This document shows, in pieces, positions 18,763-27,379 of a DNA stretch of 64,000 bases; positions within the stretch are counted from its first letter, which is position 1, and each line of letters starts with the position of its first letter. Position numbers and translations under genes: made by a program. The notes below the pieces were generated by a model. It did not search any database and was not told the DNA's origin. It saw nothing but the letters and a program-made list of their open reading frames with translations. The stretch is from Hymenobacter artigasi (GTDB taxonomy: Bacteria > Bacteroidota > Bacteroidia > Cytophagales > Hymenobacteraceae), in contig NZ_JAAVTK010000003.1 of NCBI RefSeq assembly GCF_012275535.1, forward strand, positions 310,001-374,000. The letters are read 5' to 3'.

Positions 18763-20115
18763 TCAGGGCTGCCGGTACAGCACGCCGCCTTTCATCACCA
18801 TTTGCACTTGCCGTAAGGCAGCCACGTCCTGGGTGGGGTCACCGACCACGGCCACCAGGTCGGCCAGCAGGCCGGGAGCGACCCGGCCCCGGTCGGCGAG
18901 GTGGAAGATTTGGGCGTTGCCGCTGGTGGCCTGGCGCAGCACTTGCAGGGGCGTGAGGCCGTAGTCGCGCACCAGCAGTTCGGCTTCGCGGGCGTTGTCG
19001 CCGTGCGGGAACACGCCCACATCGCCGCCCTGGGCCAGCGTCACGCCGGCTTTGAGGGCGGCGGCCATGCTCTGGTGCTTTTGTTGGATGCGGAGTGGGG
19101 TCGGGTCGGTGCCCTTGTGCCAGCCTCGGTATTGGGCTACGGCATCGGAAGCGGCCACGGTGGGGCACAGGGCCACACCTTTCTTTTTCATCAGGGCGAA
19201 AATTTCGGGGGTACCGCCGTCGCCGTGCTCGATGGTTTCGACGCCGGCCAGGATGGCGCGGCGCATGCCCTCGGGGGTGCTGGCGTGGGCCACCACGCCC
19301 CGGCCGGTGGAGCGGGCCGTTTGCACAATCAGCGTCAGCTCTTCCTGCGAAAACGTGGGCTGGGCCGAGCCGTCGGGACCCCAGCGGTAGTCGGCATATA
19401 CCTTAATAATATCGGCTCCTTTGCCAATCTGCTCCCGCACGGCCCGGATGATGCCGTCCACGCCATCGGCCTCCTGGGCACCCTGGGGCACATTTTCATC
19501 CACCGACAGCTTGGGGCCGTAGCTGCCCGTGGCCACCAGCGCCCGCGTGACTACCAGCAGGCGTGGGCCGGGAATAATGCCCTGGTTGATGGCTTGCTTG
19601 ATACCAACATCGGCGAAGCCAGCGCCCTCGGTGCCCAGGTCGCGGATGGTGGTGAAGCCGGCCAGCAATGTGCGCTGGGCGTGCACCGTGGCCCGCGCCA
19701 CCCGCAACGCCTGCGATTCGAGCAGCACCTGGTCGTCCCATTGGGTTTCGTTGTAGGGGTGCAGCAGCAGGTGCGAGTGGCCTTCAATCAGGCCGGGCAG
19801 CAGCGTGAGGCCCGGTAGCTCCAGGGTGCGGGCACTGGGCGGCGACACTACCTGCGCGGCGGGGCCGGCCGCCGTAATTTTGTCGTTTTCGACCAGCACA
19901 ACCCAGCCCGCGTGCATTTCCTGACCGTCGAACACGGCGGCGGGGCGCAACAGTGTGGCGACGGCGGCGCTCACAGATGGCCCGGCCTGGGCTTGGGCCT
20001 GGGTTGGGGCGGGCCGGCTGCCCAAGGCCAGCAGCCCACCCAACACCAGGTAGCGCAAACGGCAAGAGCGGCGAATGGGGCCCGATTGGGCAGCAATAAG
20101 TTGGAAATATCTCAT
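18763..20115 (-). CDS. Secreted amidohydrolase (imidazolonepropionase-like)
   Basis: A 450-residue metal-dependent hydrolase with an N-terminal signal region (hydrophobic stretch about 20-40, ending QAQAG). The amidohydrolase metal site is present: EGHSH (H113, H115), a lysine in ADIIKVYAD that may be the carbamylated ligand, VAHA and TIEHGD His residues, and an Asp in LAQGGDVGVFPHGDN. The pattern matches the imidazolonepropionase-like/Xaa-Pro dipeptidase branch with exported members; the substrate is unknown. It lies 195 bp downstream of the GH65 gene on the same strand; the gap holds nothing recognised, so membership of the sugar operon is uncertain. Confidence 0.85.
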   Translation of the reverse strand: MRYFQLIAAQSGPIRRSCRLRYLVLGGLLALGSRPAPTQAQAQAGPSVSAAVATLLRPAAVFDGQEMHAGWVVLVENDKITAAGPAAQVVSPPSARTLELPGLTLLPGLIEGHSHLLLHPYNETQWDDQVLLESQALRVARATVHAQRTLLAGFTTIRDLGTEGAGFADVGIKQAINQGIIPGPRLLVVTRALVATGSYGPKLSVDENVPQGAQEADGVDGIIRAVREQIGKGADIIKVYADYRWGPDGSAQPTFSQEELTLIVQTARSTGRGVVAHASTPEGMRRAILAGVETIEHGDGGTPEIFALMKKKGVALCPTVAASDAVAQYRGWHKGTDPTPLRIQQKHQSMAAALKAGVTLAQGGDVGVFPHGDNAREAELLVRDYGLTPLQVLRQATSGNAQIFHLADRGRVAPGLLADLVAVVGDPTQDVAALRQVQMVMKGGVLYRQP

Positions 20116-20310
20116 AAACAGCAGCGGCTGCCCTCAACGGTAAGCGGGCGGCTAAGCGAAGCTACTCTGCCCGCGCGGTTTACACCGCTGGCCACGCCGC
20201 ATTTGCGTGAGGCCCTACTCAGCAGCCATCTAAACAGGCGATATAAGACGCGGGCAATGTTGAGCGCCCGGACTGGGGCGGCCCGCTTAAACACCTATTC
20301 CACTAACATC

Positions 20311-22368
20311 TCATCGACCAACGGAATACGTGCGGTGCTGCGGCCCCACGCCGGTAATTTTCACCGACTGCCAGCCGGTGGGCAGCGTAGCTTTGCGCTG
20401 CATGATGCCGACCGGCGTAATATCCAGCCCGCCGAAACCCATGAGTACGGCTTGCAACACCCCGCCCGCGCCGGTAGCGAAGTAGGGATTGGTGCCGCCC
20501 TTGGTTTCGGCAATGACGCGGAAGGGCGGCAGCAGATTGGGCTCGTAGGCATCTTTAAACCAGAGCTTCGCCTTATCGGCATTGCCCAGGCGGGCGTAGA
20601 GCAGGGCGAAGATGCCCTGCGTCATGGCCGGGGTGCCTTCGTTGGGCACGCGGGTTTCATAGTAGCTGAGGTCTTTTTTGATTTGGGCGGGGTCGGTGAT
20701 GACGTTCAGCGGGTAGGCCAGCAGGTTCACGTCGCCCTGCTTGATGCCTTCGCCGTGGTAGGTGGCGTGCTCCTGGGTCACGCCGTCGGCCATTTTCAGG
20801 ATGGGAATGTTCTGGGCCACCAGGGCCCAGTCGGGGTTGGCGCGCAGGCCGAGCAGCTTGGCAGCGGCGGCGGCGTTTTGCAGGTTGACTTTGGCGGCGG
20901 CGTTGGTGAAGGCGTCGTTGTCCACGTTTTCGGCCCACTCATCGGAGGCTACCACATTCTTGATGTCGTAGTGGCCGGGGCCGTTGCGCTCCACCCGGCT
21001 GGCCCAGAAGTCGGCGGTGGCTGAGAGCATCGGCCAGCCTTTTTCGCGCAGCCAGTCTTTATCCTGCGTCACGCAGTAGTATTGCCAAGCGGCCAGGGCC
21101 ACGCAGGCCGAAATATGGTGTTCAAATGGTCCGCTCAGGGCCCAGACCGGCGTTTCTTCCACGCCCGTGTCGGCGCTTTCCCAAGGGTACATCGCCCCTT
21201 GGTAGCCGTGGGAGAAGGCATTTTGCCGGGCCGGCTCCAAGCGCCGAAAGCGGTATTCGACCAACGATTTGGCAATATCCGGGTGCAGCACCAGCAGCGC
21301 CGGAAACATCCACAGGTCGGAATCCCAGAAAACGTGGCCGTTGTAGCCCAGCCCCGAGAGGCCCATGGGCGAGGGCGAATAATCGGTGCCGGCCCGCGAG
21401 AAGCTGTAGAGGTGGTAGAGCATGCTGTGCACGTCCTGCTGGGCCTGGGCATCGCCGGCTATCTGAATGTCGCTCTGCCACAGGTCCTGCCAGGCTTTGG
21501 CGTGGAAGGCCAGCAGCCGGTCGCGGCCTTCGAGACGGGCGAAAATGGTCATGCGCTCGGCCTCGTTCAGCGGGTCGGGGTGGTGGGCCGTGGTGCTGGC
21601 CGAGCCCGCCACGGCGTAGCCGTAAGTCTGCCCAGCTTTCAGGGCTTTGCTGAACTTCATCAGATGCTGGTTATTATCCCACATCTCGTGGATGACACGC
21701 GGCTCCTGCCCCTGCCCTTCCGTGAACAGAAACGTGGTGGACGCGCATAGCAGCAGCTTACCCGTCGGGCTTTTGGCCGAGGATGTGAGCAGGCGCACGG
21801 TGGCGTGCGGCCGGTCGATTTCGTTGTAGTAGTTCTGTACGTCGCGCAGGGCGTCGGGCGTGTCCATCACGCTGGCGGCGGTCATGGCCAGGTCCTTTTT
21901 GGCCACGATGGACACATCGAGCAGCACCGTGTAGGGCAGGTGGCGCAGAGCATAGGTGGTGTAGCTGATGGTGGCCTTGTCGGCGTAGTCGAAGGTGGTG
22001 GTGAGGGTGGCCTTCTGCATGTCCAGCTCCTGACGGTAGTGGCTCACATCGGCTGCGCCGAGGCGGCGGCCGTCGATTTCCATGTACATATTCAGCAGGT
22101 TGATGCTGTTCAGAAAATTGCTCACCCGGCCCCGGCCGTACTGGTCGTAGGCCCCGGCCAGCACCACGTTTTTCACCTTAAACGGCTCGGGCGAAGAAAC
22201 CACGCCCATCACGCCGTTGGCCACGGTCACGCCGTAGTAGTTGGCCGGGTCCACTTTATCGGCAATGATGCGCCAGGGGTCGGGGGAAGCAGTTTGGGCG
22301 GCGGTTGGACGGCCGGCCAAGGCCAGTAGCAGCATCACGCAGGCCACGAGAAATGAATGAATATTCAC
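20311..22368 (-). CDS. Glycoside hydrolase family 65 protein, exported
   Basis: A 685-residue enzyme with a signal peptide (1-25, ending TAAQ). GH65 features: HVFWDSDLWMFP (346-356), substrate-binding KQ in GIKQGDVN (about 543-544), and DEWAEN with E477 at the general-acid position. E621 (VIAETKGGTNPYF) lies where GH65 hydrolases carry a general base, while phosphorylases use phosphate instead, so hydrolysis of an alpha-glucoside is more likely than phosphorolysis. Known GH65 substrates include kojibiose, trehalose, maltose and nigerose. It is the last sugar gene of the locus, after a hairpin that follows susD. The signal peptide places it in the periplasm, where phosphate-dependent cleavage would be less useful. 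Confidence 0.87.
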   Translation of the reverse strand: MNIHSFLVACVMLLLALAGRPTAAQTASPDPWRIIADKVDPANYYGVTVANGVMGVVSSPEPFKVKNVVLAGAYDQYGRGRVSNFLNSINLLNMYMEIDGRRLGAADVSHYRQELDMQKATLTTTFDYADKATISYTTYALRHLPYTVLLDVSIVAKKDLAMTAASVMDTPDALRDVQNYYNEIDRPHATVRLLTSSAKSPTGKLLLCASTTFLFTEGQGQEPRVIHEMWDNNQHLMKFSKALKAGQTYGYAVAGSASTTAHHPDPLNEAERMTIFARLEGRDRLLAFHAKAWQDLWQSDIQIAGDAQAQQDVHSMLYHLYSFSRAGTDYSPSPMGLSGLGYNGHVFWDSDLWMFPALLVLHPDIAKSLVEYRFRRLEPARQNAFSHGYQGAMYPWESADTGVEETPVWALSGPFEHHISACVALAAWQYYCVTQDKDWLREKGWPMLSATADFWASRVERNGPGHYDIKNVVASDEWAENVDNDAFTNAAAKVNLQNAAAAAKLLGLRANPDWALVAQNIPILKMADGVTQEHATYHGEGIKQGDVNLLAYPLNVITDPAQIKKDLSYYETRVPNEGTPAMTQGIFALLYARLGNADKAKLWFKDAYEPNLLPPFRVIAETKGGTNPYFATGAGGVLQAVLMGFGGLDITPVGIMQRKATLPTGWQSVKITGVGPQHRTYSVGR

Positions 22369-22412
22369 GAATGGGAAAAGAAAGAAGGTGAAAGCAACTG
22401 GAACCGCAACAA

Positions 22413-22451
22413 AAAGCCGTCATGCCGACCCGAAGTAAGCATGACGGCTTT
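22413..22451 (-). terminator. Intercistronic hairpin between SusD and GH65 genes
   Basis: Perfect 13-bp inverted repeat (AAAGCCGTCATGC at 22413-22425, complement at 22439-22451) with a 13-nt loop; on the minus strand the stem is followed by a short T run. It is expected to stop some transcripts after susD and so lower GH65 expression. Confidence 0.7.
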
Positions 22452-22494
22452 CCCTGAGGTAGTCCGAAAATATCAACTCCTCAGCACGGGCAGC

Positions 22495-24060
22495 TTAGTA
22501 GCCCGGATTTTGAGTGATGTTGGGATTGATGGACACCTGAGCGGTCGGAACCGGATACACCAAGTATTTCGGGTCACTCTGGGGCTTGTCCTTGCGGGCA
22601 GCCAGGAACTTGCCAAAGCGAATCATGTCCTGCCGACGCCACGACTCGCCGTACAACTCGCGGCCACGCTCATCGAGCAGCACATCAAGCGTAAGGGCCG
22701 GCAGCGCGCTGGCCCCACGCGAGGGGTGGGTGCGCAGGCTGTTGACGATGGCCAACGCCGTACCGCCGTAGGTGCCGGCGCTGGTGGCGGTGCCGCCGCG
22801 CAGAATGGCTTCGGCCTTCATCAGCAGCACGTCGGCCAGGCGGAAGCTAACGTGGTCGTTTTCGCAGCCGTTGCCGCCTTTGGCTTCGCTCGCGTAATCG
22901 ACGGGGTATTTCAGCGGCCGGATACCTTTGGCTTCCAGGTCGGCACCTCTTTCAAACAGGTTAATATCCTGCGTGAAAGCCAGCGGAGCCCCGCCGCGTG
23001 TGGTGAGCGCTGCACCGGTGAGGAGGTTGTATTGCTGACCCGCCAAAAAGCCTACATTGATGCGGTTACCCGGGTTGGCTGGCCCCCCGGCCGTGACGTA
23101 GGCCACGCCCCGCCGCTTGTCGGCAGCCTCAAACAGGCTGTAGAACTCGCCCGTTGTAGCCGGGCCGTTGTAGCCATTCACGGGCACCATGTTGTAGTGC
23201 GACACGAACTTCCAGAAGTCGCGCGTGGGGCCGGCATTGCCGAAGGTGTTGGCTTGGGTAAATATATTTTCCGAGCCAATGGCCGTGTTGTTGGGCGCGA
23301 AGTTGTCGAAGAAATTGGGCGTAAACGAGTACTTGCCGCTGGTAATGATTTGGTCGGCCAGCGTAATGACCTGGTTCATGTCGGCTGCGGCAAAGGTCGG
23401 GGACTGGCGGTTGGCGTATGCCCCTTTATTAAGGTAGCACTTCATTAGCAGCACCCGGGCGGCATCTTTGGTGGCGCGGCTCACGGGGGCATCGGGCAGG
23501 TCTTTCTGAATGGTCGTTAACTCGCTAATGATGAAGTTGAGCGCTTCGGTACCCTTGCGCACCCGAGCATTCTTGCTCAGTTCCTCGCCGGGGTCACGCC
23601 ACAGCACCTGGTCGTAGAGGTCGAGTATCAGGTACTCGGCCCAGGCCCGTATAAACCGCGCCTCTGCCTGCTGCTGGGTGGTGGGGTTGAAGCGAAGCAG
23701 GTCGGTCGCGGCGTACTCGATGCCTTCGAGCTGGGTGAAGGTGTCGCGCACTCGCTCGTTGTTGCCATCCCAGGTGTGGTTGAACAGGGCGCGCCACTTG
23801 CCGTTATCGTCCCAGTCGGGGCCGCGGGTGGGCATGATGCGCGCGTCGGTCGACACCTCTTCGAGGGCAAATACACTCACGCAGCCCTGAATGGGGTCGC
23901 GCTGGGAGTTATACAAGCCCTGGAGCAGGGCTGTGGGTGAGTCGGCGGTAAGCTGGTCTTTGTTGAGCTGGCCGCCCAGCTTTTCGCTCAGGTCGCAGCT
24001 GGCGGTTAGTTGGAGCAGGCCCAGCGTAGCCAGCGCCGAGGCAATCTTGGAGTATCTCAT
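22495..24060 (-). CDS. SusD/RagB-family starch-binding-like lipoprotein
   Basis: A 521-residue surface lipoprotein that caps a SusC transporter and binds the oligosaccharide. The signal ends in a lipobox (LTASC, Cys22), followed by an acidic stretch typical of surface export. SusD-type TPR helices are seen in LIQDEYLILDLYDQVL-like segments (AEYLILDLYDQVLWRDPG) and the C-terminal region NHVSFRLADVLLMKAEA with ERGRELYGESWRRQDMIRFG. The stop is 19 bp after the SusC stop codon, so the two are co-transcribed. The substrate is inferred from the locus (fructan or fructoside). Confidence 0.95.
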   Translation of the reverse strand: MRYSKIASALATLGLLQLTASCDLSEKLGGQLNKDQLTADSPTALLQGLYNSQRDPIQGCVSVFALEEVSTDARIMPTRGPDWDDNGKWRALFNHTWDGNNERVRDTFTQLEGIEYAATDLLRFNPTTQQQAEARFIRAWAEYLILDLYDQVLWRDPGEELSKNARVRKGTEALNFIISELTTIQKDLPDAPVSRATKDAARVLLMKCYLNKGAYANRQSPTFAAADMNQVITLADQIITSGKYSFTPNFFDNFAPNNTAIGSENIFTQANTFGNAGPTRDFWKFVSHYNMVPVNGYNGPATTGEFYSLFEAADKRRGVAYVTAGGPANPGNRINVGFLAGQQYNLLTGAALTTRGGAPLAFTQDINLFERGADLEAKGIRPLKYPVDYASEAKGGNGCENDHVSFRLADVLLMKAEAILRGGTATSAGTYGGTALAIVNSLRTHPSRGASALPALTLDVLLDERGRELYGESWRRQDMIRFGKFLAARKDKPQSDPKYLVYPVPTAQVSINPNITQNPGY

Positions 24061-24079
24061 GGGAAAGTATAATTAGCAG

Positions 24080-27000
24080 TTAGAGAGAGAAGTTGACGCC
24101 GAACGTGAAGACGCGGGCGCTGGGATACGCCAGGTAGTCGATGCCCACCGAAGGCACCTGATTGCTTCCCCGCTTCACCGTGTTTACTTCCGGGTCGAAC
24201 CCATCGTATTTGGTAATCACGAACAGGTTTTGGCCCGTGGCGAATATGCGGGCCCCTTTTACGAAGCCGGCAACGTCGCCCAGGCCGTAGGACAGCGTGA
24301 TATTCGACATTTTCAGGTAGTCGCCCTTTTGCAAGTAACGCGTCGACGCCGAACCGGCGTTGCCAACGGCCTCCTTAATAGGGTTGTTGAAAGTAGAGAG
24401 GGCAATATTTTTGCCGGCCCCAATCTGCCCCACGTTGCCTACTGCGTTGAGCGTGTTGTTGTAGATGTACTGCCCAAAAGCCCCCGTCATGTTGGCCACC
24501 AGCGAGAGCTTGCCATAGCGGGCATTGGCACTCAGGCCCAACAGGGTGCGGGGGTTGGGGCTGCCCGAGTAGGCCGCCACGCCGCCATTGGCGTACTGCG
24601 ACTGGCCCTGGTCATTCAGGCCCGTGAACTGGGGCAGGAAAAAGGCATTGATAGGATAGCCGTTGGTGATGAGCTGCGAGGTAGCTCCCGAGAGCCCCTG
24701 CCCGTTGATGGCACCGGTGATGATGTCGCCGCCAGTCAAATCTTTCACTTCATTCCGAATAAACGTGGCGTTCACGTTCAGGCCGACATCCACTTTGTCG
24801 CTGCGTACAAACGTTGTACCCAGGGCCATTTCAACGCCTTTGTTGATGATATTTCCGTTGAGGTTCTTCCAGTAAAGGGCCTGCACCTGCGGAGCGGGCA
24901 ACCCGGGAATGGTGGGAAACAGCAGGTCGGAAGTCGTCTTGTTGAAATAATCAGCCGTGAAGGTGAGGCGATTGTCAAAGGCCGCGATGTCAATACCAAC
25001 GTTGTACTGCCGGTCGGCCTGCCACTTCAGGTCCGGGCTCAGGCCATTGAGCGGAATGACGGCCCCGTTGTTGTCGAGCGTGAAACGGTCCTGCGAGGCC
25101 CCGGCCGGAAACTCCTGGTTGCCGGTGAGGCCGAAGCCGGCCCGTAGCTTCAGCTGGCTCAGCTTTTCGGACGGGAAAAATGCTTCCTGGCTCAGGTCCC
25201 AGGCCGCCGCAAACGAGGGGAAATAGCCCACCTTGTGGTTGGCGCCGAACTTGCTGCTTTCGTCGCGGCGCAGCGTGCCGGTCAGCACGTAGCGCTCCTT
25301 ATAGTTGAAAATGGCCCGGCCGAAGAACGACTGCAGCGCCGAGGTGGGGTCGATGAACGAGCTGACCGTACGGTTGCCGGCCGCCGAGAACTGAATGTAA
25401 TTGGTGTAATCGAGGCCGTAGTTGCCAAAGCCGCCGGTGGCTGCGTTACCGTAGGCACTCATCCCCGTGCCGGAGTTGGCAAACTTCGTGTATTCGAAGC
25501 CCACCACGGCGTTCAGGTTCAGGTCGGCGCTTAGCTTCTTGTTAAAGTTCAGCGTGTGCACCATCTGCTGGGTCGTGAGCTCATTGTTGCCGATGGCGGC
25601 GTAGCCCTGGTTCTCGATGCCGGGGTAGTTAATCAGCCGCTGGCTAGTGGACTGACGCCGCTCGCCGCTGCTGTAGTTCACGCTCAGCATCAGGCGGTAC
25701 TGCAGCCAGTCGGTGAACTTGTACGAGGGCGCGATGCTGGCCAGCACCGAATTCACGCGCGACCGGTCGTCGTACAGCTCCTGGGCGGCCAGGGGGTTTA
25801 TCACATCGCCCTGCACGATATAAAGGGAGCCATCGGCGTTGCGCAGGGGCTGGGTGGGGTTCCACTGCAGCGCCTGCCCAATGAGGCTGCCCCGGTAACC
25901 CGCATCGGTGGTAATCGGAGCCAGCTGCTCCTTGAACTGGCTGGTTGTCATGTTAATGTCCAGCCCTAATTTCTTGCTTTCCAGAAATTGAAAATTGGTG
26001 GCGAGGCTGGCGCTGTACTTCTCAAACCCGGTCCTGCGCACAATGCCGTCCTGGTTGAGGTAGCCCAGCGAGACGCGGTAGCGGCCGGTTTCGCCGCCCC
26101 CCGACATGGCTACATTGTAGTTCTGCAGGCTGCCCGTGTGCAGAATCTCTTTCAGGGCATCCACGTCGCCGCCTTTGTCGGCGCTGGTGGGGCCGCTGGT
26201 GGGCAGGCCATAGTAGCTCAGAGCTTGGCGGTACTGGCTGGCGTTGAGGTATTCCGGCCGGCGCAACAAGGTCGAGAAGCCACCCGATGCGCTCACGTTC
26301 AGGATGGGAGCACCGGTTTTACCTTTTTTGGTGGTGATGAGCACTACTCCATAGGCGGCCCGCGAACCGTAGATGGCCGTGGCCGAGGCATCCTTCAGCA
26401 CCGTCATCGACTCAATGTCGTCGGGGTTCAGGAAGTTGAGCGGGTTGCTGTCGGCCCCGGTGCCCACGTCGGTCGAAGCCGTCAGGCCCGGGCGGGCCGT
26501 GCGGCCGTCGAGGGCCACGCCATCCACCACGTACAGCGGCTGGCCGGTGCCGGTCACGGCCGAGTTGCCCCGGATGCGTACCGACGCCGGGCCGCCGGGC
26601 TGGCCGCTGTTGTTGCTCACCTGCACCCCCGACACCCGGCCCTGAATCAGCTGGTCGGGCGAGGTGAAGGTGCCCTTGTTAAATTCCTTCTCCGTTATCT
26701 GGGTCACCGCGCCGGTCAGGTCGCTCTTGCGGGCCGTACCATAACCGGTTACCACAATTTCATTCAGCGCCTGCGCGTCACCTTTCATCGCTACCGACAC
26801 CGACGACTTGCCGGTGATGTCGACCTGCTGCGCGGAGTAGCCGACAAATGAAAACGACAGCTTGGTAGCCGTGGCCGGCACATCGAGCTGGAAGCCGCCA
26901 TCGGCTCCGCTGCTGGTGCCGTTGCTGGTACCGGGCACCAGTACCGTCACGCCGGGCAGGCCGGCACCGGTTTCGTCCGTCACTTTGCCCGAAACAGAGC

Positions 27001-27145
27001 GGTTGGCCTGGGCCTGGCTCAACAGCGGAAACAGGACAAACAAAACGCCTAACAGCAGCAGCTTTAGGAGCGTTGCTGGCCCGCGCCCCCCTGAGGCGTT
27101 CGGCAGCTCGCACGGGTTATACCGTTTGTACAAGTTGTTTCTCAT
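24080..27145 (-). CDS. SusC/RagA-family TonB-linked outer-membrane transporter
   Basis: A 1021-residue outer-membrane channel importing oligosaccharides with energy from TonB. The ATG at 27145 is chosen because it starts a long signal (MRNNLYKRYN ... LLSQAQA); the frame is open further upstream without coding character. Order: carboxypeptidase-like beta-sandwich (GKVTDETGAGLPGVTV, about 50-115), TonB-box/plug start (LNEIVVTGYGTARKSDLTGA), plug, then the barrel with the usual AYGVVLITTKKG motif, ending RVFTFGVNFSL. It is in an operon with SusD (19 bp). The 234-bp gap upstream, 27146-27379, holds an inverted repeat and otherwise nothing recognised. Confidence 0.95.
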   Translation of the reverse strand: MRNNLYKRYNPCELPNASGGRGPATLLKLLLLGVLFVLFPLLSQAQANRSVSGKVTDETGAGLPGVTVLVPGTSNGTSSGADGGFQLDVPATATKLSFSFVGYSAQQVDITGKSSVSVAMKGDAQALNEIVVTGYGTARKSDLTGAVTQITEKEFNKGTFTSPDQLIQGRVSGVQVSNNSGQPGGPASVRIRGNSAVTGTGQPLYVVDGVALDGRTARPGLTASTDVGTGADSNPLNFLNPDDIESMTVLKDASATAIYGSRAAYGVVLITTKKGKTGAPILNVSASGGFSTLLRRPEYLNASQYRQALSYYGLPTSGPTSADKGGDVDALKEILHTGSLQNYNVAMSGGGETGRYRVSLGYLNQDGIVRRTGFEKYSASLATNFQFLESKKLGLDINMTTSQFKEQLAPITTDAGYRGSLIGQALQWNPTQPLRNADGSLYIVQGDVINPLAAQELYDDRSRVNSVLASIAPSYKFTDWLQYRLMLSVNYSSGERRQSTSQRLINYPGIENQGYAAIGNNELTTQQMVHTLNFNKKLSADLNLNAVVGFEYTKFANSGTGMSAYGNAATGGFGNYGLDYTNYIQFSAAGNRTVSSFIDPTSALQSFFGRAIFNYKERYVLTGTLRRDESSKFGANHKVGYFPSFAAAWDLSQEAFFPSEKLSQLKLRAGFGLTGNQEFPAGASQDRFTLDNNGAVIPLNGLSPDLKWQADRQYNVGIDIAAFDNRLTFTADYFNKTTSDLLFPTIPGLPAPQVQALYWKNLNGNIINKGVEMALGTTFVRSDKVDVGLNVNATFIRNEVKDLTGGDIITGAINGQGLSGATSQLITNGYPINAFFLPQFTGLNDQGQSQYANGGVAAYSGSPNPRTLLGLSANARYGKLSLVANMTGAFGQYIYNNTLNAVGNVGQIGAGKNIALSTFNNPIKEAVGNAGSASTRYLQKGDYLKMSNITLSYGLGDVAGFVKGARIFATGQNLFVITKYDGFDPEVNTVKRGSNQVPSVGIDYLAYPSARVFTFGVNFSL

Positions 27146-27198
27146 GGTATGAAAAGTGAAATGGTGGGAAATATTGAAGCGGTGAGTTTTGGGCAGTT

Positions 27199-27230
27199 CT
27201 TCGGAAGGGTTTTTACAAGTGCTTCCGAAG
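27199..27230 (-). promoter_or_regulatory. Inverted repeat upstream of susC
   Basis: Perfect 9-nt arms CTTCGGAAG (27199-27207) and CTTCCGAAG (27222-27230), 14 nt apart, 54 bp before the SusC start codon. Possible operator or leader hairpin; the role is unproven. Confidence 0.4.
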
Positions 27231-27379
27231 TAATTGGTGAGCAATTCCGGGTCTGTTCATTCATTGCAGCGTTAGGTGAGAAAGGTGAGTTGTCACGAAA
27301 AAACCGCTCCTTTTTACCTGGGCAGGAGCACCACAACCAGCCGAAAAAAAATCATCATACCAGGCTAGAAAATACATTT

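Noticed and set aside
20116..20310. Terminator or promoter between GH65 and amidohydrolase
   Set aside because: No convincing hairpin with T run or TAnnTTTG box was found in this 195-bp gap.
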